Source: JAVJQS01 sp040218815
GTDB taxonomy: Bacteria; Bacteroidota; Bacteroidia; Flavobacteriales_E; Vicingaceae
Length of the DNA stretch: 64,000 nucleotides
Direction: 5' to 3'
NCBI GenBank assembly: GCA_040218815.1
Contig: JAVJQS010000011.1
Span: 1-64,000 of the forward strand
Shown: positions 60,978 to 64,000 of the stretch, in pieces
Position numbering within the stretch: position 1 is the first letter of the stretch
How the letters are laid out: each line of letters starts with the position of its first letter
Notes under the pieces: generated by a model
What the model saw: the letters and a program-made list of their open reading frames with translations, nothing else
Database searches by the model: none
Told to the model about the DNA's origin: nothing
Translations under genes and position numbers: made by a program

Positions 60978-62966
60978 TTATGCAAAAATAGAGTAGACCA
61001 ATAAGCTGGAGAAATAAGCCAATGCACCCATATATATTAGTTGCAAAATAGGCCACTTCCACCCACCTGTTTCTTTCACAACAATAGCTACTGTAGCCAT
61101 GCATTGTAATGCAAAGGCGTAGAACACCAATAAGGAATAGCCTGTAGCTTTTGTATATACTTTTTCTCCAGTAGTCGGGTTTACTGCACGGTCCATTTTC
61201 TCTTTAATAGATGCAGTGTTTTCTGCGTCACCAACACTGTAAAGTGTTGCCATGGTGCCAACAAATACTTCTCTTGCTGCAAAAGAGGTAATTACTGCAA
61301 TTCCTATTTTCCAGTCGAAACCCAGCGGACGAATCGCTGGCTCAATAAATTTTCCGATGTGTCCTGCATAGGAAACCTCTAATTTTTCACTTGCAATTTG
61401 ATCTTCTGATATGCTTAACTCCTTATTAGGGTCAGCTTTTATTGCTTCATATTTTTGTTCCACTTGTGCCATTTCATTGCCAGGCCCATAAGAAGATAGC
61501 ACCCATAGCACAATAGAAACTGCTATAATTATTTTCCCCGCCTCAAATAAAAAGACTTTTACTTTATTTAGAATTGTAAAGCCTACATTTCTCCATCTTG
61601 GCATCCGATAAATGGGCAATTCCATAATAAAATGACTGCGCTCTGTAGATTTTACCCAATATTTCATAGCCAATGCAGTTACCAAGGCTGCTGCAAACCC
61701 CAGTAAATAAAGCCCCATCATAACTACACCTTGCAAATTAAAGCCCGCCATTTGTTTATCAGCAGGGATTACCAAAGCAATTAATAAGGTATAAACCGGA
61801 ATACGAGCAGAACAACTAATCAAAGGAGTCACAAAAATGGTAAGCAAGCGTTCTTTCTTGTTGCTGATTGTTCGTGCACTCATTATGGCAGGCACTGCAC
61901 ATGCTGCCCCTCCTAGTAATGGTATTATTGATCTACCATTGAGACCAAATCGTTTTAATAAAGTATCAGTGAGATAACTTACACGCGATAAATAACCACT
62001 GTCTTCTAAAATGGCAATAAACATAAACAACATGGCTATCTGAGGAATGAATATCACAATTCCACCTAAACCTGCTAAAATCCCATCAACCAATAAATCA
62101 TTTAAAACGCCCTGAGGGAGTGTATCCCCAAGCCAATTTCCAAAAACTAAGAAGCCATTTTCTATCCAATCCATAGGATAAGCTGACCAAGAGAAAATTG
62201 CCTGAAAAATTAGAAACAGTATGATGAGAAAAATCACAAAACCCCAAACAGAATGTGTTAGTACATTGTCAATCTTTCGTGTCAGTTTGGCGATAGGTGA
62301 TTGACCTTCAGAAACTAAGGTCTTTGCTATGATTTTTTTAATCTTATCAAACCTTACGATTGTATTATCAAGCGCATCTTTTGATTCATGATTCTCAATA
62401 AACTTTGTTGCTTTTTTATAATTGTAAGTGGTGATTTTTTCTTTTAATTCCTCTACACCCTTACTCAGTCGTGCATTCATGGGAATAACAGGAATACCTA
62501 ATTCTTTTTCAAGCAGCTCAACATTGATTTCTTGTTTATTGCGCTGAACAACATCCATCATGTTGAGCACCAAGATCGTGGGCTGCTCTGAATCTATCAG
62601 CTGCGTTGCAAGGAGTAGATTACGCTTTAGGTTTGAGGCATCTGCCACCACAACAATCAACTCTGGAAGATCGGTTCGTTCACTGTCATTGAGATAGTCA
62701 AAAGTTACTTTTTCATCTTCCGATCGAGGACTTAGGCTATAGGTTCCTGGCAAATCAATTACCTCAGCTTTAAGATTATCTGATATTTTGCTCTGTCCAA
62801 TTTTCTTTTCTACAGTAACACCAGGAAAATTCCCAATGCGTTGGTTCAATCCTGTAAGTGCATTGAAGAGGGTCGACTTACCAGAATTGGGGTTACCCAC
62901 CAAAACAAGTCTTAACTTATCTTTAATTTCAAAAGGTTTATTGTGATTTAGCAGTTCTGCTTCCAA
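60978..62966 (-). CDS. feoB: Ferrous iron transport protein B
   Basis: FeoB is the Fe2+ permease with an N-terminal GTPase. It has 662 residues. The G1 motif is GNPNSGKS (residues 24-31). The rest of the G domain includes TVEKKIG and VIDLPGTYSLSPRS, and the membrane part has about ten helices with the two GATE-type regions. A repeated VFGNWLGDTL-like loop lies before the first. It follows feoA at 3 bp and is 0 bp before the SprT-like gene. Confidence 0.96.
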   Translation of the reverse strand: MEAELLNHNKPFEIKDKLRLVLVGNPNSGKSTLFNALTGLNQRIGNFPGVTVEKKIGQSKISDNLKAEVIDLPGTYSLSPRSEDEKVTFDYLNDSERTDLPELIVVVADASNLKRNLLLATQLIDSEQPTILVLNMMDVVQRNKQEINVELLEKELGIPVIPMNARLSKGVEELKEKITTYNYKKATKFIENHESKDALDNTIVRFDKIKKIIAKTLVSEGQSPIAKLTRKIDNVLTHSVWGFVIFLIILFLIFQAIFSWSAYPMDWIENGFLVFGNWLGDTLPQGVLNDLLVDGILAGLGGIVIFIPQIAMLFMFIAILEDSGYLSRVSYLTDTLLKRFGLNGRSIIPLLGGAACAVPAIMSARTISNKKERLLTIFVTPLISCSARIPVYTLLIALVIPADKQMAGFNLQGVVMMGLYLLGFAAALVTALAMKYWVKSTERSHFIMELPIYRMPRWRNVGFTILNKVKVFLFEAGKIIIAVSIVLWVLSSYGPGNEMAQVEQKYEAIKADPNKELSISEDQIASEKLEVSYAGHIGKFIEPAIRPLGFDWKIGIAVITSFAAREVFVGTMATLYSVGDAENTASIKEKMDRAVNPTTGEKVYTKATGYSLLVFYAFALQCMATVAIVVKETGGWKWPILQLIYMGALAYFSSLLVYSIFA

Positions 62967-62969
62967 GGA

Positions 62970-63203
62970 CTATATATTTGAAATCTCCATTTTTTTAGCA
63001 TCATCTCTTCTCAAGCTGATGAAACTATCTTCTATATTAATAATCATGGGGTCGCCAAAAGGAGCTATTCGCTCTACACGTATGGTTTCACCCAAGATGC
63101 AGCCCATGCTATAAAGCTGAATTGTTAATTGTCTATCATTAACCTTTTTCAAACTTACAACTTGCCCTGCTTTACAGTCCGCTAGTGTTAAAATATCACC
63201 CAT
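62970..63203 (-). CDS. feoA: Ferrous iron transport protein A
   Basis: FeoA is a small SH3-like protein that supports FeoB. It has 77 residues. The glycine-rich and beta-strand features (LADCKAGQVVSLKKV, LYSMGCILGETIRVERIAPFGDP) are typical. It is the first gene of feoA-feoB-sprT-like, with a -7 box 22 nt upstream of the ATG. Confidence 0.93.
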   Translation of the reverse strand: MGDILTLADCKAGQVVSLKKVNDRQLTIQLYSMGCILGETIRVERIAPFGDPMIINIEDSFISLRRDDAKKMEISNI

Positions 63204-63225
63204 TATTTAGACTAGTTCTAAATAG

Positions 63226-63233
63226 CAAAAATA
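63226..63233 (-). promoter_or_regulatory. Putative -7 box of feoAB
   Basis: TATTTTTG on the minus strand matches TAnnTTTG, 22 nt before the feoA ATG. I saw no Fur box, but such sites vary in this phylum. Confidence 0.45.
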
Positions 63234-63258
63234 CAGCTAATAAAAGAATATACATAAC

Positions 63259-63432
63259 CTAAACAGGCCATGTTTGAAATTGGTTTTCCTTGATAGATTT
63301 TAACTCCCCTATTGTTGGGCAATCACATTTTTTCTTTTTGTGCTTACGTTTTTTATAAGAGTTATATCCACTTGAGCAAGCCCCTATAAAAAGGAGTGAT
63401 AAAAAAAGAAGTAATAGTCTTCGCCTCCGCAT
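63259..63432 (-). CDS. Small basic lipoprotein, 57 residues
   Basis: Found by reading the gap upstream of feoA: ATG at 63432, stop at 63259. The product begins MRRRRLLLLFLSLLFIGAC, giving a basic N-terminus and lipobox IGAC (lipidated Cys19). A Lys-rich stretch (KKRKHKKKKCDCP) follows. Small lipoproteins with a Lys/Arg run and CDCP are common in Bacteroidota, and their role is unknown. It has a full -33/-7 promoter whose -7 box ends 4 nt before the ATG, so it is expressed as its own unit, perhaps from a leaderless mRNA. Confidence 0.75.
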   Translation of the reverse strand: MRRRRLLLLFLSLLFIGACSSGYNSYKKRKHKKKKCDCPTIGELKSIKENQFQTWPV

Positions 63433-63436
63433 TTAA

Positions 63437-63466
63437 CAAAGTTAAGGATAAAGCAATGGTGGCAAA
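63437..63466 (-). promoter_or_regulatory. Promoter of the small lipoprotein gene
   Basis: On the minus strand TTTG (63463-63466), an 18 nt spacer and TAACTTTG (63437-63444) match the promoter in full. The -7 box ends 4 nt before the ATG at 63432. Confidence 0.7.
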
Positions 63467-63592
63467 TCTCAAATTGGATAATCTTTATTACACCATTCTA
63501 GATAAATTAATTTACTATTAGTGGAAAAACCAGTTCTTAATGTGTTTACATTAATTGGAGTAATTTTTTCGTATTTGCTTTTATTATGCGAT

Positions 63593-64000
63593 TTAATTAT
63601 TAATATTAAAGTTGACTAATTTCCATTGGCTATTATCGTGTAAATGAACATACTTAACAAAACCTATTTCTTTTGCTAAGGAAATGTAAGTTGAAGCATT
63701 GCCAACATTGAATTCAATTGTGATATAATCAGTATTTTTAACATTTCTAATAGTCGTATCCTTTCTTACAACAAGGAAGCTATCCCCTCCCCCCCCAAAG
63801 CTTTTGTCTTTAATTGAAGTTGAGTCAATGGACCATGAAAAAAAATAGGTATAATTGAATCCTGCTTTAGTATTTGCAGTAGAAGAAATACGATCCCCCG
63901 GAAAATCAGTATTTACAAATTGATTCCCTTTACCTCCATCATAGGCTGACCTATAGTAAGTATGCTCTATATTCATTTCATAGTTTTCTCTGGCAAATTC
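63593..64000 (-). CDS. Partial hypothetical protein, C-terminal part
   Basis: The frame is open to the right edge of the window, so the start is outside and only 135 residues are visible. The visible part is rich in Tyr, Ser and Asp, with pieces like YYRSAYDGGKGNQF and FGGGGDSFLVVRKDTT. It has no membrane segment and no sorting domain at its end. I do not recognise it. The ATG at 63976 may be internal. The 160 bp between it and the small lipoprotein gene hold only that gene's promoter. Confidence 0.55.
   Translation of the reverse strand, partial: EFARENYEMNIEHTYYRSAYDGGKGNQFVNTDFPGDRISSTANTKAGFNYTYFFSWSIDSTSIKDKSFGGGGDSFLVVRKDTTIRNVKNTDYITIEFNVGNASTYISLAKEIGFVKYVHLHDNSQWKLVNFNINN

Overview
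The window looks like ordinary chromosome from a Bacteroidota bacterium, most likely of the Flavobacteriales. The evidence is the low G+C content, several secreted proteins ending in type IX secretion (T9SS) type A sorting domains (7-2058, 10238-11995, 51164-52792), long plant-type IspG, the cytochrome b/flavoprotein/iron-sulfur order of the succinate dehydrogenase operon, four-helix-bundle (S23-like) protein, and many Bacteroidota-type promoters (TTTG, about 19 nt, TAnnTTTG). No rRNA, transposase, integrase, phage gene or CRISPR array is seen.

Layout. 1-12 kb: a T9SS protein, gcvP, two small membrane/secreted proteins, kynurenine genes kynU-kmo followed by a probable envelope protein, and a second T9SS protein closed by a terminator. 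12-24 kb: a metallo-beta-lactamase-fold hydrolase, a 1081-residue beta-propeller/barrel protein, a half-size TauE plus M20 peptidase, a coiled-coil lipoprotein, a 2 x 283 bp tandem repeat, ispG, a T9SS sorting-domain relic, and a hydrolase/PepP pair. 24-33 kb: sdhCAB, followed by a methionine/glutamine-type aminotransferase, a Nit2/omega-amidase-like amidase and a CarboxypepD_reg-like protein; then prs-rplY-pth on the other strand. 33.1-33.5 kb: an intact tRNA-Leu(CAA) preceded by broken tRNA-Leu-like 5' fragments that carry palindromes in the D-arm region and by a 108 bp tandem repeat. 33.6-44 kb: MFS transporter, amidohydrolase, rlmN, polyprenyl synthase, MORN lipoprotein, dnaG, MscS and CLC channels. 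44-51 kb: cysC-cysD-cysN sulfate activation genes, split by a four-helix-bundle gene flanked by inverted repeats; deoC plus aldehyde dehydrogenase; nhaA. 51-64 kb: a PKD-like-repeat T9SS protein, nfuA-like gene, gamma-carbonic anhydrase, arsenate reductase-like gene, fumC, SulP transporter, manC, SprT-like gene, feoBA and a partial gene at the right edge.

Together the genes describe aerobic respiratory metabolism (SDH, FumC, glycine cleavage), sulfate activation to PAPS, iron uptake, deoxynucleoside breakdown, isoprenoid synthesis and T9SS secretion. Two proteins shorter than 60 residues were found by reading the gaps (54450-54596 and 63259-63432). The least ordinary parts are the tRNA-Leu fragment array, the 283 bp tandem repeat, and the four-helix-bundle cassette inside the cys cluster.
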